In this document: positions 22,903 to 30,509 of the stretch, piece after piece
How the letters are laid out: every line of letters begins with the position of its first letter
Numbering within the stretch: the first letter of the stretch is position 1
Source of the DNA: Bradyrhizobium liaoningense
GTDB taxonomy: Bacteria > Pseudomonadota > Alphaproteobacteria > Rhizobiales > Xanthobacteraceae
Length of the DNA stretch: 45,444 nt
Direction: 5' to 3'
Assembly (NCBI RefSeq): GCF_018130955.1
Contig: NZ_JAFCJM010000053.1
Span: 1-45,444 of the forward strand
Made by a program: the position numbers and the translations under genes
Notes under the pieces: generated by a model
Database searches by the model: none
What the model was told of the DNA's origin: nothing
The model's input: only the letters and a program-made list of their open reading frames with translations

Positions 22903-24342
22903 ATGTCTGACGACACCCTGATCGAAGGCCCGCTCTACGAGAAGCGAAAGAAGGTCTATCCGCAGTCGGTTCACGGGCGGTTCCGCCGCATCAAATGGAC
23001 GCTCCTGTGCATCACGCTGTGGGTCTACTACCTGCTGCCCTTCGTGCGCTGGAATCGCGGACCCGGCCTGCCGAACCAGGCCGTGCTGGTCGACCTCCCG
23101 CATCGCCGCTTCTATTTCTTCTTCATCGAGCTGTGGCCGCAGGAGGTCTATTACTTCACTGGACTGCTCATCATCGCCGCCATGACGCTGTTCCTGATGA
23201 ACGCGGTCGCGGGACGGCTGTGGTGCGGCTACCTCTGTCCGCAGACGGTGTGGACCGACCTGTTCTACGCGGTCGAGCGCTGGGTCGAGGGTGACCGGCG
23301 CGAGCGCATGATCGGCGACAAGCGCGGCTGGACCTTCGACCATGCCCGCAGGGTCGCACTCAAGCATTTCCTCTGGATCATGATCGCGTGGTGGACCGGC
23401 GGCGCCTGGGTGCTCTACTTCGACGACGCACCGACGCTGGTGAAGGAGCTTGCGACCTTCCAGGCGCCGTTCATCGCCTATCTCTGGATCGGCATCCTGA
23501 CCGCGACGACCTATGTCTTCGCCGGTCACGCGCGCGAGCAGATGTGCATCTACATGTGCCCGTGGCCGCGGATCCAGGCCGCGCTGACCGACGAATGGGC
23601 GCTCAACGTCACCTATCGCAAAGACCGCGGCGAGCCGCGCATGTCGGTGAAGAAGGCGGAAGCGGCGCGCCTCCAGGGCGAGGTTGCCGGCGATTGCGTC
23701 GACTGCCACCAATGCATCAACGTCTGCCCGACCGGGGTCGATATCCGTCACGGCATCCAGCTTGGCTGCATCCAGTGCGGGCTGTGCATCGACGCCTGCG
23801 ACAACATCATGCGCGACATCGGCCGCCCCACCGGCCTGATCGGCTACGACACCGACATCAACATGCAGCGCCGTCGCGAGGGCAAGGCGCCGATCTACCG
23901 GATCATCCGTCCGCGCACGCTGATCTACGTCGCCGCCATCGCCATCGTCGGCAGCATCATGCTCTACGCGCTCGCCACCCGCAGCACGATGGACGTCAAC
24001 GTGCTGCACGAGCGCAACCCGCTGCTCGTAAAACTCTCCGACGGCGGTGTCCGCAACGACTACACGGTGCGCCTGCTCAACAAGGGCGCGGAACGCAGCT
24101 TCGCGCTCGACGTCACCGGCCTGCCCGGCGCAACGGTGCGGATCGCGGGCATCGACCGCAAGCCCGACGGCCGGCTGGTCGTCGAGGTCGGGCAGGATCA
24201 GACCCGCGAGGTCAGGATGTCGGTACAGGTCGGACCCGCGCAGGTGCCGCAACGTGCGGTGGACGTCGCAATCGAGATGACCGACATCGCCAGCGGGCAG
24301 ACCGCGAGCGCCCGCGACCATTTCGTGCCGTCCGACCAATGA
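22903..24342 (+). CDS. ccoG: CcoG/FixG-like membrane iron-sulfur protein
   Basis: 479 residues starting MSDDTLIEGPLYEKRKKVYP. Transmembrane helices lie around 30-45, 75-100, 150-175, 195-215 and 345-365. Diagnostic motifs: GRLWCGYLCPQTVW, REQMCIYMCPWPRI, and the twin [4Fe-4S] ferredoxin run CVDCHQCINVCP with CIQCGLCIDACD. The C-terminal third is a periplasmic IgFN-like region (DYTVRLLNKGAERSF). CcoG is required for cbb3 oxidase assembly and reduces Cu(II). No ccoN-O-P or fixNOQP genes are here. Co-transcribed with SQR and relatives, it may serve redox or copper handling in this locus. Confidence 0.9.
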   Translation: MSDDTLIEGPLYEKRKKVYPQSVHGRFRRIKWTLLCITLWVYYLLPFVRWNRGPGLPNQAVLVDLPHRRFYFFFIELWPQEVYYFTGLLIIAAMTLFLMNAVAGRLWCGYLCPQTVWTDLFYAVERWVEGDRRERMIGDKRGWTFDHARRVALKHFLWIMIAWWTGGAWVLYFDDAPTLVKELATFQAPFIAYLWIGILTATTYVFAGHAREQMCIYMCPWPRIQAALTDEWALNVTYRKDRGEPRMSVKKAEAARLQGEVAGDCVDCHQCINVCPTGVDIRHGIQLGCIQCGLCIDACDNIMRDIGRPTGLIGYDTDINMQRRREGKAPIYRIIRPRTLIYVAAIAIVGSIMLYALATRSTMDVNVLHERNPLLVKLSDGGVRNDYTVRLLNKGAERSFALDVTGLPGATVRIAGIDRKPDGRLVVEVGQDQTREVRMSVQVGPAQVPQRAVDVAIEMTDIASGQTASARDHFVPSDQ

Positions 24343-24836
24343 GCGGCGTCGCCATGGCGATGCCGCTGTTGACCGCCGATCGACTTTGGCGAGCCATCGT
24401 CGCCGGCCTGTGCGGCAACATCGCGCACGGCACGCTGATGTTCCTGAAGGACCGGATGGGCTGGCTGCCGACGTTCCAGCCCTATCAGGACCTCCAGCGC
24501 GTCCTGGGCGAGGTGTTCGGCGAGTCCGTGCAGCCGGCGCTTCCCTGGGTGCTGTCATTCGTCAACGGAACGCTGGTCATCAGCCTGGTCTTTGCCTTGA
24601 TCTACGCGCGGCTGCCCGGCCGCAGCGGAGCGGCAAAAGGGCTCGTGCTGGGCGTCCTCGGCTGGCTCGCGATGGGGTTGTTCCTGTTCCCGATGCTCGG
24701 CCGCGGCCTGTTCGCGTCAGAGGCGGGCCTCGGACTGTGGCCAGCGGCCTTCTCGCTCGCGATGGTGCTGGCCTATAGCGTGTTCGTCGGCATCGCCTAC
24801 GCGGCGCTCGATCGAACACGGTCAACGCGCGGTTAA
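24339..24836 (+). CDS. Four-helix membrane protein (DUF6789-like)
   Basis: 165 residues from an ATG at 24339 that overlaps the CcoG stop (ATGA); Met codons at 24354 and 24360 are alternatives. Hydrophobic segments lie near 20-35, 68-88, 98-118 and 130-155. FGESVQPALPWVLSFVNGTL and LVLGVLGWLAMGLFLFPMLG are the conserved-looking parts. The layout fits the DUF6789 or related membrane protein group, but I am not sure. It is the last gene of the SQR operon. Confidence 0.75.
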   Translation: MSGVAMAMPLLTADRLWRAIVAGLCGNIAHGTLMFLKDRMGWLPTFQPYQDLQRVLGEVFGESVQPALPWVLSFVNGTLVISLVFALIYARLPGRSGAAKGLVLGVLGWLAMGLFLFPMLGRGLFASEAGLGLWPAAFSLAMVLAYSVFVGIAYAALDRTRSTRG

Positions 24837-24920
24837 CATTACCGTTCGAATTGACGTCTGCCGCCAACGGCATTTTCCAATCTTTGCGCTAGAAAGGTCA
24901 CGTGACGCGGTCAGGGAGGT

Positions 24921-26147
24921 GTGCCCGGCCGCGCGAACGGGGATATCAGGGACGTGGTCGATATCGCGCATCGATCTGCGATCAATCCTGCATCGGCGAA
25001 AGATGCCACGGCTTCGCGCGCGCATAGTCCACAAGGCGCCGCCCCGCTCATTCCCCTCGCCTCCGTCGACCTCTCGCAATGGCAGGCGCTCAGCGAACGG
25101 GCGATCGAGCCGAACGGCTATTATCTGCCCGCCTGGGAGCGCGCGGTCAGCGCCACGGCCCGCGGTCGCGCCGGCGCCGACGCGCTCTGCGCATTCGATG
25201 CGGCGTCGGGCCGGCTGACCGGACTGTTGCCGGTGGTGTCGCTGTGGCGCGCGTGGAAGATTCCCCTGCCCGCGCTGGTAAGCGCGCATCCCTATGGCAC
25301 GCTGTGCAGTCCGCCGCTCGATCGCGGCGCGGCTGATGACGCGGCGACGCAGCTCCTTCAGCAGGCGCGCCAGGCCGGCGCGCATGCGCTGATCCTGCGC
25401 GATGTGGCGCTCGACGGCCCGGCGATGAAATCGATCACGGAGAGCCTCGTCCGCGAGGGTCTCCAACCGCAGGTGCTGACCTCCTATATCCGCGCCGCTC
25501 TCGACGCCACGCAGGACGGCGAGGCGCTGCTGCGCGCGGCGCTCGGCGGCAAGAAGTTGAAGGAGCTGCGCCGCCAGCGTCATCGGCTCGAAGGGCATGG
25601 CCTCGTCACATTCGAGATCGCGCGCACGCCTGGCGATGTCGGGCCCGCGCTCGAGACGTTCTTGAAGCTCGAGGCCAGCGGCTGGAAGGGCAAGCGCGGC
25701 ACTGCGCTCGCGCAGGACGCCGGCGACGCCGCGTTCATCCGCCGCGCCGTACCGGCGCTGGCCGAGACCGGGCAATGCGAGATCGTGACCCTGCGCGCCG
25801 GCGCCACGCCGATTGCGGCGGGCATCGTGCTGCGGCATCAGGCGCGCGCGTTCTTCTTCAAGCTCGGCATCGACGAGCGCTTCGCAAAATATTCACCGGG
25901 CGTGCAGCTCACCTGTGAGCTGACCCGTCACCTCTGCGCCGATCCCGCGATTGCCAGTGCGGATTCCACCGCCAGCGCCGATCACCCCATGATCAATCCG
26001 ATCTGGCGCGGCCGCCTTGCGATCGGCGACGTGCTGATCCCGCTGCGGCGGAACGATCCGACAGTCGCGCTGATCCATGCGGCGCTGGTCGGGCGCGAAT
26101 TTGCACTGGACATTGCGCGGCGCGCCGTTCGCCTGCTCCGCAGATAG
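24921..26147 (+). CDS. GNAT-fold acyltransferase, CelD/BcsL-like
   Basis: About 408 residues in a GTG-started frame; 24954 (also GTG) is the other candidate, as no ribosome site is convincing. The pattern fits the CelD-like GNAT group: LQPQVLTSYIRAALDATQDG, GKKLKELRRQRHRL, FLKLEASGWKGKRGTALAQD, and AGIVLRHQARAFFFKLGIDE. These proteins are tied to polysaccharide or cellulose biosynthesis, where they may modify the polymer or a precursor; activity is mostly unproven. No polysaccharide genes flank it. A four-base gap plus strand change separates it from the DsbA gene. Confidence 0.82.
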   Translation: MPGRANGDIRDVVDIAHRSAINPASAKDATASRAHSPQGAAPLIPLASVDLSQWQALSERAIEPNGYYLPAWERAVSATARGRAGADALCAFDAASGRLTGLLPVVSLWRAWKIPLPALVSAHPYGTLCSPPLDRGAADDAATQLLQQARQAGAHALILRDVALDGPAMKSITESLVREGLQPQVLTSYIRAALDATQDGEALLRAALGGKKLKELRRQRHRLEGHGLVTFEIARTPGDVGPALETFLKLEASGWKGKRGTALAQDAGDAAFIRRAVPALAETGQCEIVTLRAGATPIAAGIVLRHQARAFFFKLGIDERFAKYSPGVQLTCELTRHLCADPAIASADSTASADHPMINPIWRGRLAIGDVLIPLRRNDPTVALIHAALVGREFALDIARRAVRLLRR

Positions 26148-26153
26148 CGGCGA

Positions 26154-26819
26154 CTACTCCGCCGCCTCTGCGTTGATCTCGGCCGAGACCTGGCGGATGG
26201 CACGCGCGAGCAGGTTCGGATCCTGCGCGCCTGACACGGCGTATTTCTGCGCGAAGACGTAGGTCGGCACGCCCGAGATGCCCTTCTCGGCGGCTTCCTG
26301 CGCATCGGCCGAGATGCGCGCGACGTCCTCATCGGTGGCAAGCCGCCGGCGCACGTCGTCGGCATCGAGGCCGACATCGGCCGCTGCCTGCACCAGCACA
26401 TTGACATCTGTGAGATCGCCGCCGTCGCGGAAGTAGAGCTCCATCAGGCGCTGCTTCATCTCGGGCGCCTTGCCGATCGCGCCGGCCCAGTGGATCAGGC
26501 GATGGCAATCGATGGTGTTGGGCTGGCGCCTGACCAGATCGGGCCGGTAGGTCAGCCCCTCCTCGCCAGCGGCCGCGACGACGCGGCCCGCGATGCCCTT
26601 ATAGGCTTCGACCGAGCCGAACTTTTGGGTCAGATAATCCTCGCGGCTGATGCCTTCGCGCGGCACCCAGGGATTGAGGAAGAACGGGCGGAAATTCAGC
26701 TCGACCGGAACATCAGGCACCAGCGCCAGCGCGTTCTCGATGCGGCGCTTGCCGATATAGCACCACGGGCACACGACGTCGGAGACGACGTCGATCTTCA
26801 GCGGCTTTAGCGTGCTCAT
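26154..26819 (-). CDS. DsbA-family FrnE-like oxidoreductase
   Basis: 221 residues. The start at 26819 follows GGAG and gives MSTLKPLKIDVVSDVVCPWC, where Cys17 and Cys20 are the redox pair (CPWC, a FrnE-type motif). The thioredoxin fold with an inserted helical domain follows, and the cis-Pro loop is GISGVPTYVF. It has no signal peptide, so it is likely cytoplasmic. FrnE relatives act in disulfide exchange or polyketide pathways. Confidence 0.9.
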   Translation of the reverse strand: MSTLKPLKIDVVSDVVCPWCYIGKRRIENALALVPDVPVELNFRPFFLNPWVPREGISREDYLTQKFGSVEAYKGIAGRVVAAAGEEGLTYRPDLVRRQPNTIDCHRLIHWAGAIGKAPEMKQRLMELYFRDGGDLTDVNVLVQAAADVGLDADDVRRRLATDEDVARISADAQEAAEKGISGVPTYVFAQKYAVSGAQDPNLLARAIRQVSAEINAEAAE

Positions 26820-26995
26820 GGGTGTCTCCAAGGCTCTGTTGAAGAGGCGCGATTGATGGTCCCAAGATAAGCCGAACCGGATACCGTGCAAGACGCGGGT
26901 TCCGCATGGCTCACGACTGCACCTCTGCGGTTATTGTGACCCGTCCTGCCGGCCCCGATACTCGCAGCCACGATTGAGCCCAACTGGAGACCGCG

Positions 26996-27793
26996 ATGAC
27001 CGCCATTTTCAAGCCGGAAGGCAGCCTTTTCCGCGCGACCGAGCTTGCCGGCGGACCGTGGTCGCCGGACATGCTGCAGGGAAGCGCGACCACCGCGCTG
27101 ATGACCCGCGACGTCGAGCGGCTCGCCGGGGACTCCGGCTTTGCCGTGCGCCGACTGACCTTCGACCTCTGGCGTCCCGCGGGCTTGCGCGCCTTCGCCA
27201 CCAGGACGGAGCTGCTGCGCGACGGCCGCAAGGCCAAGACCGTGCAGGTGCGGCTGATGGACGGCGACACCGAGATCGGCCGTTGCACGGCGCTGCTCAC
27301 GGCAGAGAGCAGCGAGTCGCCCGTCGATCCCTTCGCCAGGACGGTCGCGGCCGACAAGGCCCCCGAGGCCGGCACACCGCCGCCGGCCTTTGCGCAGAAA
27401 TGGAGCCGCTACTTTCAGAACGTCTCGGTGCGGCTGATCGAGGGCGCGCTGGAGAAGCCGGGTCCCGCAGCCGCCTGGATGCGGCTCGATGCGGCGCTGG
27501 TCGAGGGCGAGAGCAACACGCCGCTAATCCAGGCAGTGCAGGCCGCGGACTTCTCCAGCGGCGTTGCGCAGATCGTCGACATGCGCGAATGGACCTTCAT
27601 CAATCCCGAGATCAGCCTGTATTTCTTCCGCGCGCCGGAGGACGAATGGATCCTGATCCGCGCCGCCACGCGCGTCGGCGCCAATGGCGCGGGTCTCACC
27701 ACGGCGACGCTCAGCGATCGCAAGGGACCGTTTGCCGAGGTGATGCAGGCGATGAGTTTTGAGCGTCGCCAGGTGCAGGCTCAGGCGTCCTGA
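26996..27793 (+). CDS. Acyl-CoA thioesterase-like double hotdog protein
   Basis: 265 residues, MTAIFKPEGSLFRATELAGG at the start. The N half has WSPDMLQGSATTALMTRDVE, which corresponds to the hotdog helix, and FDLWRPAG. The C half has AWMRLDAALVEGESNTPLIQ, AADFSSGVAQIVDMREWTFI and EISLYFFRAPEDEWILIRA, which fit the TesB or thioesterase-like superfamily. It is probably cytoplasmic. Its end overlaps the convergent regulator gene by 13 bases. Confidence 0.85.
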   Translation: MTAIFKPEGSLFRATELAGGPWSPDMLQGSATTALMTRDVERLAGDSGFAVRRLTFDLWRPAGLRAFATRTELLRDGRKAKTVQVRLMDGDTEIGRCTALLTAESSESPVDPFARTVAADKAPEAGTPPPAFAQKWSRYFQNVSVRLIEGALEKPGPAAAWMRLDAALVEGESNTPLIQAVQAADFSSGVAQIVDMREWTFINPEISLYFFRAPEDEWILIRAATRVGANGAGLTTATLSDRKGPFAEVMQAMSFERRQVQAQAS

Positions 27794-28605
27794 GCGGCGA
27801 GCGCGATCAATGTGGCTTCGGACGCGGCATCCGCGGGCATGAACATCTCGACGCGGAGTTCCTGCAACGTCACGTCCTGCGGCGTGCCCAGCGTCAGCAC
27901 CGCGCCGATCAGTCCGATGCCGACGTCGCCCTTGCGCAAGCGTACCTCGCAGAGCGGCCCGGGTGCCGCGCCCTCCTCGACCTGGGGCGCCGGAAGATCC
28001 GGCAAGCGCGTCAGGTCGCGCCAGGTCGATTGCAGGGCTTCGTCGAGCGGTGCCGCCATCGCCTCGTGACGCGCCCGCGACAACAGTGCTGCCGCCACAT
28101 TCGGCCAGTTCTCGACAAACGGCCTGAGTTCGTTCGGCGCAAGGAACATGCGCATGTGGTTGAGCGGCCGCTGCATGCGCTCTTCGCCGAGCAGCATGGT
28201 CATCAAACGCAAGGCTGCGTGGTTGGCCTGCATCACGTTCCAGCGCCGGTCGGTCACGATCGCCGGAAACGGTTCGTGACGGCTGAGCAGAAGGTCGATC
28301 GCGCGCCGCGCGTCGGCGAGCTCCGGCGCGGACAGATCGCGCTCGCCATATTGCCGAGCAAAACCGCCGGCCTCGAGCAGCGCGTTGCGATCGCGCAGCG
28401 ACAGGTCGAGCGCGGAAGCAAGCTGCAGCAGGATGTCCCTACTCGCCGTTGCCTTGGCGGTCTCGACATAGCTCAGATGCTTGATCGAGATCCCCGCCTC
28501 AAAGGCCAACTCCGCCTGGCTCAATGCACGGCGTGTGCGCCAGCCGCGCAGGAGATCACCGACGGGATTGGGGGGCCGAAAGGTTTTGGAAGCGCGGGTA
28601 TCCAT
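27781..28605 (-). CDS. XRE-family regulator with MmyB-like C-terminal domain (A)
   Basis: 274 residues. The helix-turn-helix lies at about 15-70 (LLRGWRTRRALSQAELAFEA, GISIKHLSYVETAKATASRD). The remaining 200 residues match the MmyB ligand-binding-like module: EPFPAIVTDRRWNVMQANHA and AALRLMTMLLGEERMQRPLN. This module usually senses a lipid or fatty acid-like ligand in the few studied cases. It is a relative of the gene at 28650 in the same orientation, spaced by 44 bases. The overlap of its 3' end with the thioesterase gene may link them. Confidence 0.88.
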   Translation of the reverse strand: MDTRASKTFRPPNPVGDLLRGWRTRRALSQAELAFEAGISIKHLSYVETAKATASRDILLQLASALDLSLRDRNALLEAGGFARQYGERDLSAPELADARRAIDLLLSRHEPFPAIVTDRRWNVMQANHAALRLMTMLLGEERMQRPLNHMRMFLAPNELRPFVENWPNVAAALLSRARHEAMAAPLDEALQSTWRDLTRLPDLPAPQVEEGAAPGPLCEVRLRKGDVGIGLIGAVLTLGTPQDVTLQELRVEMFMPADAASEATLIALAAQDA

Positions 28606-28649
28606 TCCTCGATTCTACGAGTGGCCCGCGCGGCTGTAAACGCTACCGA

Positions 28650-29465
28650 TCAGCGCGGCTGCATCGCCCGCAGCTTCTCCGCGGTCTTTTCGTCCGCCGG
28701 AAAGAAGGTCTCGATCGCCAATTCGGACAGCGTGATGTCGACGGGCGTACCGAACACCATCGTGGTGGAGAAGAAGCTCAGCACCTCGCCCTGATACCGC
28801 ATCTTGAAGGGGATCGCGACGTTGTCGCTGGACAGCGGCGCCGCGCGCGCCGGGATCGGATAGCTCTTCAGGTCATTATAAAGCTTGATCAGCTCGGGGT
28901 CGGCCGTTGCCTCGCATTGCCGGTGCAGCCGCTCCAAAAGATGCCCGCACCATTCGGCGAGGTTGACGGTGTGCGAGGCCAGCGCCTCGGGATGAAAGGC
29001 AAGCCGCAGCACGTTGAAGGGCTGGCCAAGCAGACGTTGCGGGATGCCGTCGAGCAGCGGCGCCACCATGCGATTGGCCGAGACCAGATTCCAGTGCCGG
29101 TCGACGGCGAGTGCGGGGTTCGGCTCATGCGCCCTGAGCACGAGGTCGATCGCCTGGCGGGCTGATTTCAAGGCGGGATCCTCCAGCGGGCGCTGCTGGA
29201 ACGCCGGCGCGTAGCCGGCGGCGACCAGCAGCACGTTGCGCTCGCGCAAGGGCACGTCGAGCCGCTCGGCGAGCTTCAGCACCATGTCGCGCGACGGAGC
29301 GGCACGCCCCGTCTCGACGAAACTCAGATGCCGCGCCGAAACCTCGGCCTCGACAGCGAGGTCGAGCTGGCTCATGCGGCGGCGTTGCCGCCATTCGCGC
29401 AAGTGATCGCCGATGTGAATCGGCTGGGATTTTTCGGCCCGGGCCGTGGATGCATGTGCGTTCAT
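28650..29465 (-). CDS. XRE-family regulator with MmyB-like C-terminal domain (B)
   Basis: 271 residues from the ATG at 29465 (a TTG two codons upstream is open too). HTH: HLREWRQRRRMSQLDLAVEA and EVSARHLSFVETGRAAPSRD. MmyB-like domain: EPNPALAVDRHWNLVSANRM, LNVLRLAFHPEALASHTVNL-like stretch, and FGTPVDITLSELAIETFFPA. It is homologous along its length to regulator A, which suggests duplication. Divergent from the small membrane gene at 29566. Confidence 0.9.
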   Translation of the reverse strand: MNAHASTARAEKSQPIHIGDHLREWRQRRRMSQLDLAVEAEVSARHLSFVETGRAAPSRDMVLKLAERLDVPLRERNVLLVAAGYAPAFQQRPLEDPALKSARQAIDLVLRAHEPNPALAVDRHWNLVSANRMVAPLLDGIPQRLLGQPFNVLRLAFHPEALASHTVNLAEWCGHLLERLHRQCEATADPELIKLYNDLKSYPIPARAAPLSSDNVAIPFKMRYQGEVLSFFSTTMVFGTPVDITLSELAIETFFPADEKTAEKLRAMQPR

Positions 29466-29565
29466 GAGCAAAAACCTAGCACGCGAATTTCGTCCCTTCC
29501 ATTACCCGCGAGGTAATCGAATTGAGGATCGAGGCGGCGCATCCTTGGAGCATCAGGAGATGACC

Positions 29566-29796
29566 ATGATCGCGCTGCTGCTCTACCGCACCCTCGCCGA
29601 CAGCCTTGTTCCCTGGCTCGTGAAGTTCGCGACCCGCGTGCTGGCACGCCACCTCAACATGCCGGAACCGCTGGTGCACTCGACCGGCGACTTCGTCGTC
29701 GCGCAGGTGCTGGCGTTCGAGCACAGCGTCGGCAGGAGCCTCTGTCCGTTCCGCCTCGCCGCCCTCGTCCGCGCCTGGTGGCGCGGCGAGCGCTGA
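29566..29796 (+). CDS. Small membrane-associated hypothetical protein
   Basis: 76 residues, MIALLLYRTLADSLVPWLVK. The start at 29566 has AGGAG six bases ahead, and an ATG at 29560 sits too near that site. One N-terminal hydrophobic helix is followed by an amphipathic region (FATRVLARHLNMPEPLVHST) and a Trp/Arg C-terminus. Located between regulator B (divergent) and a four-helix membrane protein 34 bases downstream, both plausibly under that regulator. No family recognised. Confidence 0.72.
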   Translation: MIALLLYRTLADSLVPWLVKFATRVLARHLNMPEPLVHSTGDFVVAQVLAFEHSVGRSLCPFRLAALVRAWWRGER

Positions 29797-29830
29797 CCTT
29801 CCACCCCGAAGCCCCCAAAGGAGACTGACC

Positions 29831-30229
29831 ATGATCCATGCTTCCACGTTCCTGCGCCGCGCCCTGCTCGCCGATGCCGTCTTCAGCGGCGTCGCCGCGC
29901 TCGGCTTCACCTTCGGTGCGGGCGCCTTCGCATCGCTGTTCAACCTGCCGGAAGTTCTGCTGCGCGAGACCGGCCTGTTCCTGATCGCCTACACCGCGCT
30001 GGTGGGCTGGCTCGCCTCGCGCGGTGCGGTGCCGAAGGCGCTCGTCCTGCTGGTCGTGGTCGGCAATGCGCTCTGGACGGTCGGCAGCATCGCGCTGCTG
30101 CTCTCTAGTGCAGTGTCGCCGAACCTGCTGGGCGTGATCATGGTCGTGGCGCAAGCAATCGCCACCGGCGTGTTCGCCGAGTTGCAGTTCATCGGCCTGC
30201 GCAAGAGCGGTAGCGCCGTGGCAGCGTAA
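29831..30229 (+). CDS. Four-helix integral membrane protein
   Basis: 132 residues starting MIHASTFLRRALLADAVFSG. Four hydrophobic segments lie near 12-32, 44-64, 70-92 and 98-118. The motif FLIAYTALVGWLASRGAVPK between segments two and three is typical of a widespread small membrane protein group with no known role. It is 34 bases behind the previous gene in the same direction and likely co-transcribed. The palindrome at 30249 may end the unit. Confidence 0.8.
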   Translation: MIHASTFLRRALLADAVFSGVAALGFTFGAGAFASLFNLPEVLLRETGLFLIAYTALVGWLASRGAVPKALVLLVVVGNALWTVGSIALLLSSAVSPNLLGVIMVVAQAIATGVFAELQFIGLRKSGSAVAA

Positions 30230-30248
30230 GCGCGCACCGCAGGATACT

Positions 30249-30304
30249 CCAGCGTCTCCCTGGCATTCGCCAGGACGACGCTGGGGAATCTGCTCGCAAT
30301 GACG
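30249..30304. repeat. Nested palindromic repeat (CGTCATTGC/GCAATGACG group remnant)
   Basis: CCAGCGTC (30249-30256) pairs with GACGCTGG (30277-30284), enclosing CCTGGC-ATTC-GCCAGG, and the right side continues into CTCGCAATGACGG. The GCAATGACG end is shared with the palindrome at 44517-44573. The position just behind the membrane protein fits a terminator role. From here to 30509 I see no other gene. Confidence 0.6.
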
Positions 30305-30509
30305 GAGCCAAGGGTAAGAGCGTCGCTCTCCCAATTCGCATTTCGGCTTTCATACGGAGTTATTCATCCTCACGGCGCATTTCGCCGGAGCCCTGCCGCG
30401 GTGCGGGGCTGGTTTGCGCCCGGGGCCCCTTGAGCGCACGAAAACGACCGTGTATCGGCGCAAGCGGAATCCATTGCCGGCACGGACCCGGCCAATCCCA
30501 GGTGTTCGC

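Noticed and set aside
22903..24342. Reading the CcoG-like gene as part of a fixGHIS nitrogen-fixation cluster
   Set aside because: The neighbours are sulfide and thioredoxin genes. There is no fixH, fixI or fixS, and no oxidase subunit gene, in the window.
22429..24558. 709-residue minus-strand open frame
   Set aside because: Antisense to DUF302, CcoG and the following membrane gene, all of which show clear family motifs; the antisense product has none.
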